Notes: generated from the letters alone by a model not told the origin. 64,000 nt of DNA from Streptomyces aurantiacus (GCF_027107535.1 NZ_CP114283.1:3162001-3226000), one strand, 5' to 3'. Positions 42,205 to 51,170 are shown, counted from the first letter of the stretch. Numbers and translations: made by a program.

Positions 42205-42660
42205 TGCGGACGCGGTGCGGTGTTCGACGTCTTCCGTACCGTGGTCGACCGGCGCCCCGGCAGGGCCGGCGAATTCGAGCGCGTCGGCGCCCCGCGTCGG
42301 GGCACAGGCCGACTGACCAGGGCTCACCACCCAGTGGCGCGGCCTGTACGCCGACAGGGCTGCGGATGGTGTCGGGGAAGTGTCCTTGGCGGTCGCCGGG
42401 CGAACTGCACCGGACGATGCTCGACGAAGCGCTCGCCGGGCATGGCCTGTCCGAGTTTCACCGACACCGACCGGGGTGAACTCGCGGCACCTGGCACCGC
42501 CTGCGCCCGTGGCCCGACAGCCGCGATGGTCTGTCCTCACGATGGTGCCGGGCTGCTGATCGATCGGACTGCTGCTTGGGCCGACTGCCGATACGGCGGT
42601 GAACGCCTTCGCGATACCGGCAAACCGTTCGAACCCCATGGATCACGCGGTCCCGACGTC
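42205..42660 (+). pseudogene. haloacid dehalogenase type II pseudogene
   Basis: Pieces of an L-2-haloacid dehalogenase/HAD type II protein appear in order but in different frames: VFDVFRTVVDRRPGRAGEFE (motif I, VFDVFGT in the family), QWRGLYADR, LHRTMLDEALAGHGLSEF, TWHRLRPWPDSRDGLS and LLIDRTAAWADCRYGGE. At least three frame changes separate them. The DVF nucleophile region survives, but the gene is not translatable as one protein. It lies between the enoyl-CoA hydratase gene and the SDR gene. Confidence 0.82.
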
Positions 42661-42690
42661 AGGAGATCACACCGGGACCGAAGGACAAGT

Positions 42691-43404
42691 TCAGGCGTTC
42701 GTGCCGCGCAGGTCCGGGTAGAGCGCCTCGACCGGGCCGCTCAGAGCCGCCTTGACCCCCTGGGTCAACTGGTCGGCCAAGACCTCGTACTCGCCGGCCT
42801 CGACCGCGTCGTAGACCGTCGTCACCAGCTGCGTCGGCAGCATCTTGGGTCCCTCGGCGTGCGCGGCCATGTCGGTGTCGACGTAACCCATGTGCACGCC
42901 CGTCACGTGGACGCCCATGGGTGCGAGCTCGATGCGCAGCGAGTTGGTGGCCGACCACAGTGCGGCCTTGGACGCGCTGTAGGCGCCGCCGAAGGCGTAC
43001 CAACTGGCAACGGAGTGCACGTCGATGAGGATCGACCCCTGCTTGGCGGCGAGGATCGGTGCGAAGGCGCGGGCAAGGAAGACCGGTCCGAAGAAGTTCG
43101 TCTCCATGTTCGCCCGGATGTCCGCCTCGGTGACGTCCAGCAGGCTCGCGCTCGGCGGGGTGGCGCCCGCGTTGTTGACGAGCACGGTGACGTCCGCCGC
43201 GGCGGCGACGGCCGCGTCGATCGACGCGCGGTCGGTGACGTCAAGGGCCAGGGGGACGATGCGTTCGTCGTCCCAGGCGCGGGGGGAACGGGCGGTGGCG
43301 TAGACCTTGGCGGCGCCGCGATCCAGGGCGTCGTGGACGAAGTGGGTGCCGATACCGCCATTGGCGCCGGTGACGAGGACGACTGCTCCATCGAGGGAGG
43401 GCAT
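42691..43404 (-). CDS. short-chain dehydrogenase/reductase
   Basis: A 237-residue classical SDR. Seen are the cofactor motif VLVTGANGGIGTHFVHDAL (TGxxxGxG, about 9-27), LALDVTDRAS (about 52-61), VNNAGATPP (NNAG, about 74-82) and the catalytic Ser-Tyr-Lys as SVASWYAFGGAYSASKAAL (YSASK, Tyr near 142). The acidic/basic residues after strand 2 favour NADP (TARSPRAW). The substrate is unknown. It is divergent from a TetR gene 169 bases away and is its likely target. Confidence 0.93.
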   Translation of the reverse strand: MPSLDGAVVLVTGANGGIGTHFVHDALDRGAAKVYATARSPRAWDDERIVPLALDVTDRASIDAAVAAAADVTVLVNNAGATPPSASLLDVTEADIRANMETNFFGPVFLARAFAPILAAKQGSILIDVHSVASWYAFGGAYSASKAALWSATNSLRIELAPMGVHVTGVHMGYVDTDMAAHAEGPKMLPTQLVTTVYDAVEAGEYEVLADQLTQGVKAALSGPVEALYPDLRGTNA

Positions 43405-43520
43405 GGGTGTTCCTTCGTTCCAGGGGGATGTGAAGTGCGTGGCTCTGCCCGGATGGAGCAATGACTGCTCGCCCTGTCATGGGAGAATGAGCGTAGCCAT
43501 ATTCGAGCCCACGCGGTACT

Positions 43521-43547
43521 GAGTGTAATCATAAGTGACTAAGGTCA
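43521..43547. promoter_or_regulatory. candidate operator between SDR and TetR genes
   Basis: GAGTGTAATC (43521-43530) is one mismatch from the GAGTGTACTC element at 38155. TGAC-TAAG-GTCA (43536-43547) follows directly. Both lie between the divergent SDR and TetR genes. Confidence 0.45.
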
Positions 43548-43573
43548 GAAGTGTATCCCTGGAGGACATCGCC

Positions 43574-44176
43574 ATGTCTGTCGCCCCCCGGCCGGTCGGA
43601 CGGCGCGAGCGGAACAAGCAGGAGAAATTCGACCGCATCGTCGCTGCCGCGACTGAGTTGTTCGCCGAACACGGCGTCGATGAGGTCACAACCCAGCAGA
43701 TCGCCGACAAGGCCGACATCGGCACCGGGACCCTGTTCCTTTACGCCAAGACCAAGGGCGAACTCCTCCTCCTTGTCCAGAACGCCAAGTACGCCGAAGC
43801 ACTTGAGCAGGGCCTTGCGGACGCCGAGACCGTCCCAGGCGTGCTGGACGCGGTGCTGGCGATCGTCCGGCCGATCGTCGAGTGCAACCGCATCCAGATC
43901 GACAACGGACGCACCTACCTGCGAGAGATGGTCTTCGGCGACCCCGAGGAGCCCCGGCACGGTGCGGCACTCGCCATCGTCGCGCAGACCGAGGAGGCCG
44001 TCGCCGCCGTGCTCCGCCGAGACGAGCGGGTCGCGGAGGGCGACGCCGCGACGCTGGCACACATCGTGTCCGCCGTGATGTTCCTCAGCATGGCGGTGAG
44101 CGTGAACATCGCCTTGAGTGTCGAGGAGATCGTGCAGGACATCCGGGGGCAGGTTGAGGTCCTGCTGCCTCGCTGA
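43574..44176 (+). CDS. TetR-family regulator (paralogue of the one at 38113)
   Basis: A 200-residue regulator. The HTH (about 8-58) has KFDRIVAAATELFAEHGVDEVTTQQIADKADIGTGTLFLYAKTK in two parts. The ligand domain has IVECNRIQIDNGRTYLREMVFGDPEEP, which closely resembles the TetR at 37490-38113. The ATG at 43574, with GGAGGACATCGCC before it, is preferred over a GTG at 43535. It probably controls the divergent SDR gene and itself. Confidence 0.92.
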   Translation: MSVAPRPVGRRERNKQEKFDRIVAAATELFAEHGVDEVTTQQIADKADIGTGTLFLYAKTKGELLLLVQNAKYAEALEQGLADAETVPGVLDAVLAIVRPIVECNRIQIDNGRTYLREMVFGDPEEPRHGAALAIVAQTEEAVAAVLRRDERVAEGDAATLAHIVSAVMFLSMAVSVNIALSVEEIVQDIRGQVEVLLPR

Positions 44177-44313
44177 AGCGCGGCCGGTCTCCGTCCCAGG
44201 CGATCATCAGGATGGTTCTCGGCTACGCCATGGCTCTGATCCTGATCGCCGCGACCAGGCGGCGGCTGTGGTTCCATCGGCGGGATTCCACCGCACCTGC
44301 ATCTCGCCGGCGT

Positions 44314-45249
44314 TCACTCCGGAAGCAGTTCATCGGCCCGTTCGGCGACCTCTTGCAGTAGCGCGGCCCACAGGGTGCGCACGGCGGCGTGTGTCACCGC
44401 CTCCCGGCGGACGGCCAGGGTGACGGGGAGCCGGATGTCGATCTCGTCGGGGAGCAGCCGGCGCAGTTGCGTCCGCTGGGCCAGGAAGGCCGGAAGGACG
44501 CCAATGCCGGCTCCCTGCCGGGTGGCTTCGAGTTGCGCGAAGACGTTCGTCGAGGAGAAGGCGGGGGCCATGCCGGGAAGGTGGCGCTCGATGTCGAGGT
44601 CGCCGACCTGCAGCACGGACTCGATGTAGAAGATGAGCGGGTGCTCGCGCGGCTCCGCCAGCGACTTCGGCCGGCCGTACTTGGCCAGGTAGTCGTCGCA
44701 GGCGTAGAGCCCCAGCGTGTAGTCGGTGAGGTGCTCGGTCACCAGGCGGCTGCTGGAGGGAACGCCGATGACTACGGCGAGATCGAAACCGGACGGGCGC
44801 AGGGCGAGCTGCCGTGTCGCGGTGATGAGTTCGACCTGGAGCTGGGGATGGTGGCGGCGCACCCGTACGAGGGCGGGCGTGGCGAAGGCGGTGCCGAAGC
44901 CGTCGGGCGCGCTGACGCGCACCGTGCCGTGCAGGGACGGCGAGTCCTGGCCCTCCACGGTGTCGACGACACGGTCGACGGCCTCCTCGATCACGCGCGC
45001 GCTGTCCGAGATGGCTCTTCCGATCTCCGTCAGCGTCCATCCGTCCGGGCCGCGCTCGATGAGGCGCAGGCCGATGCTCTTCTCCAGCGCCGCGACACGG
45101 CGTTCGACCAGCGAAGGCGCCGCTGGCGTTTCGCCTTCGACCGCAACGCCTCCACCCGTGCCGGCACCACGTCCGGACCGAACAACACGGCCAACTCCTG
45201 GCAGGTCAACGGCCCCCTGATGGAGCCGGTCCCGGTTTGTGAGCGCCAT
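44314..45249 (-). pseudogene. LysR-family regulator with replaced N-terminus
   Basis: From about 45117 to the stop at 44314 the frame encodes an almost complete LysR protein: PSLVERRVAALEKSIGLRLIERG (end of the HTH region), then HGTVRVSAPDGFGTAFATPALVRVRR and a normal effector domain to RADELLPE. The first helices of the HTH are missing. The frame stays open to 45249, but that part (MALTNRDRLHQG) belongs to a different gene family (see the next remnant). Without the recognition helix it cannot bind DNA normally, so it is scored as a pseudogene. Confidence 0.75.
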
Positions 45250-45383
45250 AAGGATGCGCTGGTAGTCCGCCGACAGTACCGACCAGGCTCGGCCTGGACA
45301 CGGTCGGCTTCCTCTCGCAGCTCGTCAACACGACGGCGAGCACCCAGCTCACGCTGTTCCAACAGACCAACCACCGACGGCAT
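45118..45383 (-). pseudogene. remnant of a wHTH-type gene often found near transposases
   Basis: Minus-strand frames give MPSVVGLLEQRELGARRRVD and ELREEADRVQAEPG, then in another frame SADYQRILMALTNRDRLHQG, then back in the first frame GPLTCQELAVLFGPDVVPAR and VEALRSKAKR. These match, in order, a Streptomyces family that I recall as lying beside IS elements. Internal deletion and two frame changes make it dead. Its 3' end is joined to the LysR remnant near 45118. Confidence 0.7.
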
Positions 45384-45984
45384 CCACGGCCTCCCGGGCA
45401 GCGGCAGCACGACAGGCCGCAACTCCCACGGGATCGCCGCCCCTACACCTGACCAGCGGAAACGCAGACCTCAAGTCCGGAAAGACAACAGCTTCTGAGG
45501 TGATCGTGCAGGTGACGCCGTAATCGCACAGGCTGAGCATGACGCTGGTGTCGTCCAGGAAGCCCTGACCGGTGAGGAGGAAGGTGAACGCGCCGACGGT
45601 GGCCACGACCGCAGCGACCGCTTCGAAGTCGGCGGCGGACCCACAGGACGGGCAAGCGGGTGGGCACCGCACATTTCGGGTGCACCGAGATACCGGTGAT
45701 CGTGGGCACTGCAGCGGTGGATGTCCGTGCCGCAATGCGGCTGAACGGTCGCAGTCACTGCCGATGTGCCTCTCGGTGTTATGGCATACCGCCGAAATGA
45801 CGATCTGGGAGTCTGGTCGGAACAAGCGAGCTGTGTTCCGCATGCCAGGACGATGTCTTGCATTGACGTAAGGACTCTGGGCCCGTCATAGTGCTGCGAA
45901 CAATCCTCGGGATCTGGTTCGGCTCCAGCCCGGTCCGGAAGGACCCCGAAGCTGAAGCCGGAGTGCCGTATTGGGGAGAACGGG
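45384..45984. other. 601-base stretch with no recognised gene
   Basis: This lies between the wHTH remnant and the GPP34 gene. A minus-strand frame (near 45480-45660) contains plausible protein text such as TFLLTGQGFLDDTSVMLSLC, so a decayed gene may be present. I cannot assign a family. The promoter of the GPP34 gene should lie at the right end. Confidence 0.4.
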
Positions 45985-46605
45985 ATGAAGACCGATACCA
46001 CCTCCGGCCTTTGCGGAGACTTCATGCTGGCTGTGTACCTGGACGAGCAAGGTCGTGTTCCCGGCTATCGCACCGGCCTCGGCTTCGGCCTGAGCGGCGC
46101 GATGCTGATGGAACTCGCTCTGGGTGGCTTCATCGACGTCCTGGACGGACGCGTTGTCGCCGTCCACGGTGCGCAGCCGCGTGACCGGGCGCTCGGCGAG
46201 GTGCTCGTCCGGATCCGGTCGTCTCGCAGACTGCGTACGGCGTCGGAGTGGGTCAGGGCTTTGAGCATCGGGGCGCACAAGCGGCTGGCGGTTGGCTTGA
46301 TCGCTGAGCGTGTCCTCGTTCGCACGCGGGGACGGTTGCCGTTGCCGGCCTGGTGGGCTCGTCGCTACGACGTCCTGGTTGGAGGGAGGCGGGATGCCGT
46401 GGTCCGGTCCCTTGGTGTTACGGCTGATTCCTCTGATCGCTTGATCGCGCTGGCCGCACTGGCGAGTGCGTGTGGGGTCGCGTCGGGCGGCCGGGACTGG
46501 AGCGAGTACGAGGCGATGCTGCGGTCCACGAACCCGGTCTGTGCCCAGATCCTGACCGCGGTCGCCGACTCTGTGTGGCTCGGAACGCTCTCTTCCTGGA
46601 CCTGA
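45985..46605 (+). CDS. GPP34-family phosphoprotein (GOLPH3-like)
   Basis: A 206-residue protein of the GPP34 type. It begins SGLCGDFMLAVYLDEQGRVPGY, then has GLGFGLSGAMLMELALGGFIDVLDGRVVAVHG (about 31-62; the usual ALAGALLLELAL core), ERVLVRTRGRLPL and further helices to the end. In eukaryotes GOLPH3 binds PI4P; bacterial members are of unknown function and are numerous in Streptomyces. It is convergent with the acetamidase gene. Confidence 0.85.
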   Translation: MKTDTTSGLCGDFMLAVYLDEQGRVPGYRTGLGFGLSGAMLMELALGGFIDVLDGRVVAVHGAQPRDRALGEVLVRIRSSRRLRTASEWVRALSIGAHKRLAVGLIAERVLVRTRGRLPLPAWWARRYDVLVGGRRDAVVRSLGVTADSSDRLIALAALASACGVASGGRDWSEYEAMLRSTNPVCAQILTAVADSVWLGTLSSWT

Positions 46606-46656
46606 CCCGCCGCCCGGTCCGCATCGCGTTTCCGCGGCGGGAATCGGTTCCGCGGG

Positions 46657-47799
46657 TCAGTGCGGTCGACGGACCTCGCGGAAGTCTGACTTGCGGATCC
46701 TCGCGTGGACGCCCTTCACGTCGTCGACGACCTGGGAGACCGCGAAGTCGCCTGCCGCGCTGAGGTACGCCATCGCCAGATGGCGTTCGATGCCGTAGTC
46801 GGTCACGAGCAGGTCGAGCGCGCAGCGCACGCAGTCGCGCATCGCCTCGTTGAGATCCTTGTCCAGGCCGATGGGCACCAGATAGTCGTCCGTCTCGGCG
46901 AACGGTGCGACGCGCCCGTGGCCGGGCCGCAGAGCCGCGCCGCCCGGCACCACCTCGAGCTTGACGGTGGCGCGCAACGATGCCTCGAACGCGGTCAGGG
47001 CGACCTCGCCGTCGCCCTGAGCGAAGTGCGGGTCCCCGAAGTAGACCAGCGCGTCGTCGACCTGCACCGGGAGGAACAGCGTGGCGCCCTCGCCGAGCAG
47101 GGAGATGTCGATGTTGCCCCCGTGGCGCCCCGGCGGCACCGAGTGCGGTCGCTCGTCCCCGGGCACCGCCACGCCCATCACGCCGAGGAAAGGCCGCAGC
47201 GGGAAGCGGAGTGAGCCGCGGGCGGGGTCCGTCGGATCCACCGCAATCCGGCCCCACGCGCCCTGGTGATCCGCGAGTGCCGTGGCGAAGGTGAAGACAG
47301 GACCGGGCGTCGACGGCATCTCGCCGGGGAGTGCGCCGAAGCCGTGGCGGGCGGAGACCATGCCGTACGGAACCCGTGGGGCGAGGTTGAGGACGGTCAC
47401 CGCGAGCAGATCGCCGGGCCGGGCGCCGGCCACGGCGATCGGCCCGGTGACGAGGTGCGGTCCGTCGTCGTCGAAGTCGTGCGGCATTCCGGAGTCCGCC
47501 ACCTGCTGGGCGTCGTCGAGCACCTGGCTGCCGCCGACGCCGTAACGGCCGAAGAACTCGACCGGGTTGCGGCCCTGGTCCTCGAGCACTCCCTCGTGGC
47601 TGATCGTGTCGACCGTGACGACGGAGCCCGGTCGAACGACGGCGCACGGGGGGTCCGCCTCGCACGGAAGGCGGCCCCACAGGGTGTTCCCCGGCGTGGC
47701 CGGGACGTAGGTCGTCGACGCGATCGCTCCGTGGCCGGGCTGGAGGATCGGGAAGCCGGTGGTGGCGACGTCGAGGAAGGGCGAGTCGATCGCGGTCAT
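46657..47799 (-). CDS. acetamidase/formamidase family protein
   Basis: A 380-residue protein of the FmdA/AmdA amidase family, which releases ammonia from formamide, acetamide or small amides. Seen are TVDTISHEGVLED (about 65-77), GARPGDLLAVTVLNLAPRVPYG (about 127-148), the RHGGNIDISLLGEGATLFLPVQVDDALVYFGDPHFAQGDGEVA region (conserved GGN-D, QGDGE) and a CALDLL/AYLSAAGDFAVSQVVD C-terminal part. The ATG at 47799 is chosen from the family start. It is divergent from a TSUP permease, and it could remove an amide or formyl product of the neighbouring catabolic genes. Confidence 0.92.
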   Translation of the reverse strand: MTAIDSPFLDVATTGFPILQPGHGAIASTTYVPATPGNTLWGRLPCEADPPCAVVRPGSVVTVDTISHEGVLEDQGRNPVEFFGRYGVGGSQVLDDAQQVADSGMPHDFDDDGPHLVTGPIAVAGARPGDLLAVTVLNLAPRVPYGMVSARHGFGALPGEMPSTPGPVFTFATALADHQGAWGRIAVDPTDPARGSLRFPLRPFLGVMGVAVPGDERPHSVPPGRHGGNIDISLLGEGATLFLPVQVDDALVYFGDPHFAQGDGEVALTAFEASLRATVKLEVVPGGAALRPGHGRVAPFAETDDYLVPIGLDKDLNEAMRDCVRCALDLLVTDYGIERHLAMAYLSAAGDFAVSQVVDDVKGVHARIRKSDFREVRRPH

Positions 47800-47941
47800 G
47801 GCCCACCTTTCAGGGAGTGGAAGGGCTGGCCCGACGTTAGGAACGTTGCGTTGCCCCGGTGTTTCCGGTGGGGGTCTGTGCCGTAAAGCTGTCTCGTATG
47901 GCAACATGGCATCTCGCATATGTGCTGCAGAGGAGACCTGG

Positions 47942-48688
47942 ATGGATGTCGGCGACGTTGTTCTCATCGGCGGAGCCGGCCTTGTCGGTGGATTCGTCAA
48001 CTCCATAGCCGGCGGCGGGTCACTGCTCCTCTTCCCCGCGCTGGTCGCCGGCGGGCTGGGTACGGTGGCCGCCAACGTCACCAACTCCGTGGCGCTCTGG
48101 CCGGGCTACCTGGGCAATGTCGCGGCACTGAGGGGGTCTTCCCGCCCGTCTTCCGTCATGTCACTGGCGGTCGTGTCCGCAGTGGGTGCCGCCGCCGGAT
48201 GCGCGCTGCTGCTGCTCACTCCGTCGCGGACCTTCTCGGTCGCGGTGCCGTTCCTCGTCCTCGGCGCCAGTGCGCTCCTCGCCTTCCAGCCCCGGTTGCG
48301 GGCACTGCTCGGCGCCGACGAAGGTGACCATCGCGTCAGGCTCTACGCCGGCACGCTCGCCGGCGCGGTCTACGGCGGTTACTTCGGAGGTGGGCTGGGA
48401 GTCATCCTGATGGCTCTGCTCGGCCTGACGCTGTCCGCTCCGCTGGCCGAAGTGAGCGTACTCAAGGGGACGTTGCAGCTGGTCGTGGCCACCGTGTCGC
48501 TCGTCGTCTTCGCGTTGTTCGGCCCCGTGCACTGGATGATCGCGCTCGTGGTCGCGCCGGCGTCCCTTGTCGGCGGAGTGCTCGGCGGCCGGCTGGCGAC
48601 GAGGCTGAGCGAGCCGGTACTGCGTGCCGCCGTGGTCGGATTCGGCGTACTGGCCGGCGTCTGGCTGGGCATCCGCGCCTTCGGCTGA
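47942..48688 (+). CDS. TSUP/TauE-SafE family permease
   Basis: A 248-residue membrane protein with about eight hydrophobic segments. The repeated TSUP motif is visible twice: VNSIAGGGSLLLFPALVAGGL (about residues 20-40) and GGYFGGGLGVILMALLGL (about 140-157). The family exports sulfite, sulfoacetate or other organic anions. Its place by the acetamidase and P450 suggests removal or uptake of an anionic product, but this is inference. The ATG at 47942 follows AGAGGAGACCTGG. Confidence 0.9.
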   Translation: MDVGDVVLIGGAGLVGGFVNSIAGGGSLLLFPALVAGGLGTVAANVTNSVALWPGYLGNVAALRGSSRPSSVMSLAVVSAVGAAAGCALLLLTPSRTFSVAVPFLVLGASALLAFQPRLRALLGADEGDHRVRLYAGTLAGAVYGGYFGGGLGVILMALLGLTLSAPLAEVSVLKGTLQLVVATVSLVVFALFGPVHWMIALVVAPASLVGGVLGGRLATRLSEPVLRAAVVGFGVLAGVWLGIRAFG

Positions 48689-48733
48689 CCGCTTCCGGAG
48701 ACGGAAGGCCGGGCCGCGCCGGCCCGGCCACGG

Positions 48734-48778
48734 GCGCGGGTCCGACGGCGAACGTCGTGTCCGCTGTCGGACCCGTGC
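48734..48778. terminator. bidirectional terminator hairpin
   Basis: Arms of about 13 bp (GCGCGGGTCCGAC and GTCGGACCCGTGC, one G-U pair) with a 19-nt loop lie between the convergent TSUP permease and P450 genes. Confidence 0.6.
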
Positions 48779-48836
48779 GGCAGCCCGCTGGTGCCGGGCC
48801 GTCGGTCCCCGAACGCCGTCCGTCGGCGAGGACGGC

Positions 48837-51038
48837 TCAGATGTCCAGGACCAGTCGGTCGCCCTGACACCGGCCGACACAGATCATCATCGTGCGCCCG
48901 GCAAGACGTTCCTCGTCGCTGAGTACGGAGTCCCGGTGCTCCGGCGTCCCGGCGAGCACACGGGTCTCGCAGGCACCGCAGTACCCCTTCTCGCAGTCGT
49001 AGGACAGGCCGCTCACGGCGTCGCGCAGGACCTCGATGAGGCGGCGGTCGGCCGGCACGGTGAGCGTGGCTCCCGTACGCGCGAGCTGGACCTCGAAGGT
49101 CCGGTTCTCCGTGGCGTCGAACGCCGTCTCGAGGCCGTCGCCGGCCGTGAAGCGCTCCAGATGCAGCCGGTCGGTGAGATCCAGGCGGGCGCACTCGCGC
49201 TCGACGGCCGCCAGCATCGGCGGCGGCCCGCACGCATAGACGGCGGTGTCCGCGTCCAGCCCGCCCAGCAGCCGGGGAAGGTCGGGCAGCCCGGCCTCGT
49301 CCTGCGGGAGGAGGATGAGCGCGTCGCCGACGACGGCGGACAGCTCGTCGGCGAACGCCATCGTCGAGCGGGTGCGTCCGCCGTACACGACGGAGAAGGG
49401 TGTGCCGCGTCCGGCGGCCGCACGGGCCATGGCGAGGATCGGTGTGACGCCGATGCCGCCGGCGAGGAACAGGTAGGAAGGCGCCGGCACTAGCGGGAAG
49501 TGGTTGCGTGGCCCGCGTACCGCGAAGGTGGCTCCCGGGCGGGCCAGTTCGTGCAGTTCGGCCGATCCGCCCCGGCCCTCGGGCTCGCGCAGGACGCCGA
49601 TGCGCCACGTCGTGGCGTCGGTGGGGTCACCGCAGAGGGAGTACTGACGGAGCCTGCCCGAGGGCAGCCGCACCTCGATGTGCGCGCCGGGCCGCCACGT
49701 GGGGAGTTCGCCGCCGTCCGGCAGGCCGAGGTCGACGGCGACGACATCCTGCGCCGCCGCGCGGACCGCGGTCACCCGCAGCGGGGTCGGCGTGGTCAGC
49801 GCGCGGACCGAGCCGGCCGTGCCACTCGCCCGGGGACCGGGTGTGAAGACCGCCGGGATCGCGTCCCAGCCGGACTGGTTGCCGCGCGTCGGGTAGGCGA
49901 CGAGCCCCTCCTCGATCACCCGGTAGTCGGGCAGCCGGGTCAGTACCTGCGTCATCATCGCGCGGAACATGGCCCGGGCGAGGTGTGCGCCGGCGCACCG
50001 GTGGGAGCCGATGCCGAAGCTGAGATGCCGGCTGGCGTCGCGGTCCAGCCGCACCTGCTCGGGGTCGGGGAACACGGCGGGGTCGTGGTTGGCGGCGACC
50101 CACGGGATCAGCACCCGGTCGCCCGCTCGCATCGGGCAGCCGCCGACCTCGGTGTCCTGGGTGACCGTACGGGCCATCGACTGCGAGGGGGCGAACGCGC
50201 GCAGGAATTCCTCGGTCGCGGTGTCCAGCAGATCGGGGGAGTCGATCAGCCGCTGGCGCTGCTCGGGGTTGCGGGCGAGGTGGACGAGCGTCCATCCGGT
50301 CAGGGAGGTGGTGGTGTCGACGCCGCCGGCGATGAGCAGGCCGATCACCGACACCAGCTCGTCCTCGGCGAACTCGCTGCCGTCGCCGCGCCGGCCGGCC
50401 ACCAGCTCGCTGACCGCGTCGGCCCGTGGCGCCAGCCGGCGCTCGGCGATCAGCTCGCGGATGCGCTGGTCCATGTAGGCCAGTCCGGCGGCCCCGCGCA
50501 CGGCGCGCTCGCTGTCGGCCGGTGCGGCGAAGATGTCGTGGATCGGACCGGCCAGCTTCGCCCAGTCCTCCTCGGGGAAACCGAGCCAGTCCAAGGTCAC
50601 CGCGGCCGGCAGCGGGTTGGTGAGGTCGCGCACGAAGTCGCAGGAGCCGAGCTCGATGAAGTCGTCCACGACGCGGGCGGCATGGCGCTCGATCATGGGC
50701 ACCAGTTGCTCGACCGCCTCCGGGGTCAGCAGCGGGTTGATCAGTTGCCGGTACTCGGTCGAACGCGGCGGGTCGAGCTCGATCGGATACTGATCGAGCC
50801 CCGGTCCCTTGGGGATGACGATGCCGACCCCCTGGCCGCCGTGGTCGCTGCGGGCCGAGGAGAACGTCTCGTCGTCGCGGGCGATGCGGGCCACGTCGGC
50901 ATACCGCGTCGTGTAGGTGAAGCCGCCGTAGGCGGCGGACCGGCCTACCGGGCAGGACTCGCGAAAGCGCGCGTAGTAGGCGACCGGATCGGCGTTGGCC
51001 TCATCGGAGTGGTGATCGAAGTCGATGTCGGCGGACAT
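48837..51038 (-). CDS. self-sufficient cytochrome P450 fused to PFOR-type reductase (CYP116-like)
   Basis: A 733-residue class VII-type fusion. The P450 part (1-400) has the I-helix AGGVDTTTS (237-245), ExxR (277-280) and heme-binding FGIGSHRCAG with Cys348. The reductase part (about 410-733) has the flavin motif RQYSLC (464-469), NAD motif GGIGVTP (527-533), CGPPPM (603-608) and a [2Fe-2S] domain with Cys682, 687, 690 and 720. Such enzymes take electrons from NAD(P)H through FMN and the cluster to the heme without partners, and hydroxylate or dealkylate substrates. The ATG at 51038 is preferred over GTG at 51047. Neighbouring dehydrogenases would oxidise the products. Confidence 0.95.
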   Translation of the reverse strand: MSADIDFDHHSDEANADPVAYYARFRESCPVGRSAAYGGFTYTTRYADVARIARDDETFSSARSDHGGQGVGIVIPKGPGLDQYPIELDPPRSTEYRQLINPLLTPEAVEQLVPMIERHAARVVDDFIELGSCDFVRDLTNPLPAAVTLDWLGFPEEDWAKLAGPIHDIFAAPADSERAVRGAAGLAYMDQRIRELIAERRLAPRADAVSELVAGRRGDGSEFAEDELVSVIGLLIAGGVDTTTSLTGWTLVHLARNPEQRQRLIDSPDLLDTATEEFLRAFAPSQSMARTVTQDTEVGGCPMRAGDRVLIPWVAANHDPAVFPDPEQVRLDRDASRHLSFGIGSHRCAGAHLARAMFRAMMTQVLTRLPDYRVIEEGLVAYPTRGNQSGWDAIPAVFTPGPRASGTAGSVRALTTPTPLRVTAVRAAAQDVVAVDLGLPDGGELPTWRPGAHIEVRLPSGRLRQYSLCGDPTDATTWRIGVLREPEGRGGSAELHELARPGATFAVRGPRNHFPLVPAPSYLFLAGGIGVTPILAMARAAAGRGTPFSVVYGGRTRSTMAFADELSAVVGDALILLPQDEAGLPDLPRLLGGLDADTAVYACGPPPMLAAVERECARLDLTDRLHLERFTAGDGLETAFDATENRTFEVQLARTGATLTVPADRRLIEVLRDAVSGLSYDCEKGYCGACETRVLAGTPEHRDSVLSDEERLAGRTMMICVGRCQGDRLVLDI

Positions 51039-51170
51039 GGTGGGCACGCTCCACGTGCTCGGCCTTCTGCGCGGTGTTGTCCGGCCGCGCCACCGGATGT
51101 CTGGTGCCTCATCGGCGTCGCCACCCTAAGGCGCTGCCGCGGTGTGCGACAACGAAGGGTGGGCGACATC

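Noticed and set aside
42100..43464. 454-codon plus-strand frame across the dehalogenase remnant and the SDR gene
   Set aside because: Its second half is antisense to a clear SDR gene. The first half mixes only one frame of the frameshifted dehalogenase.
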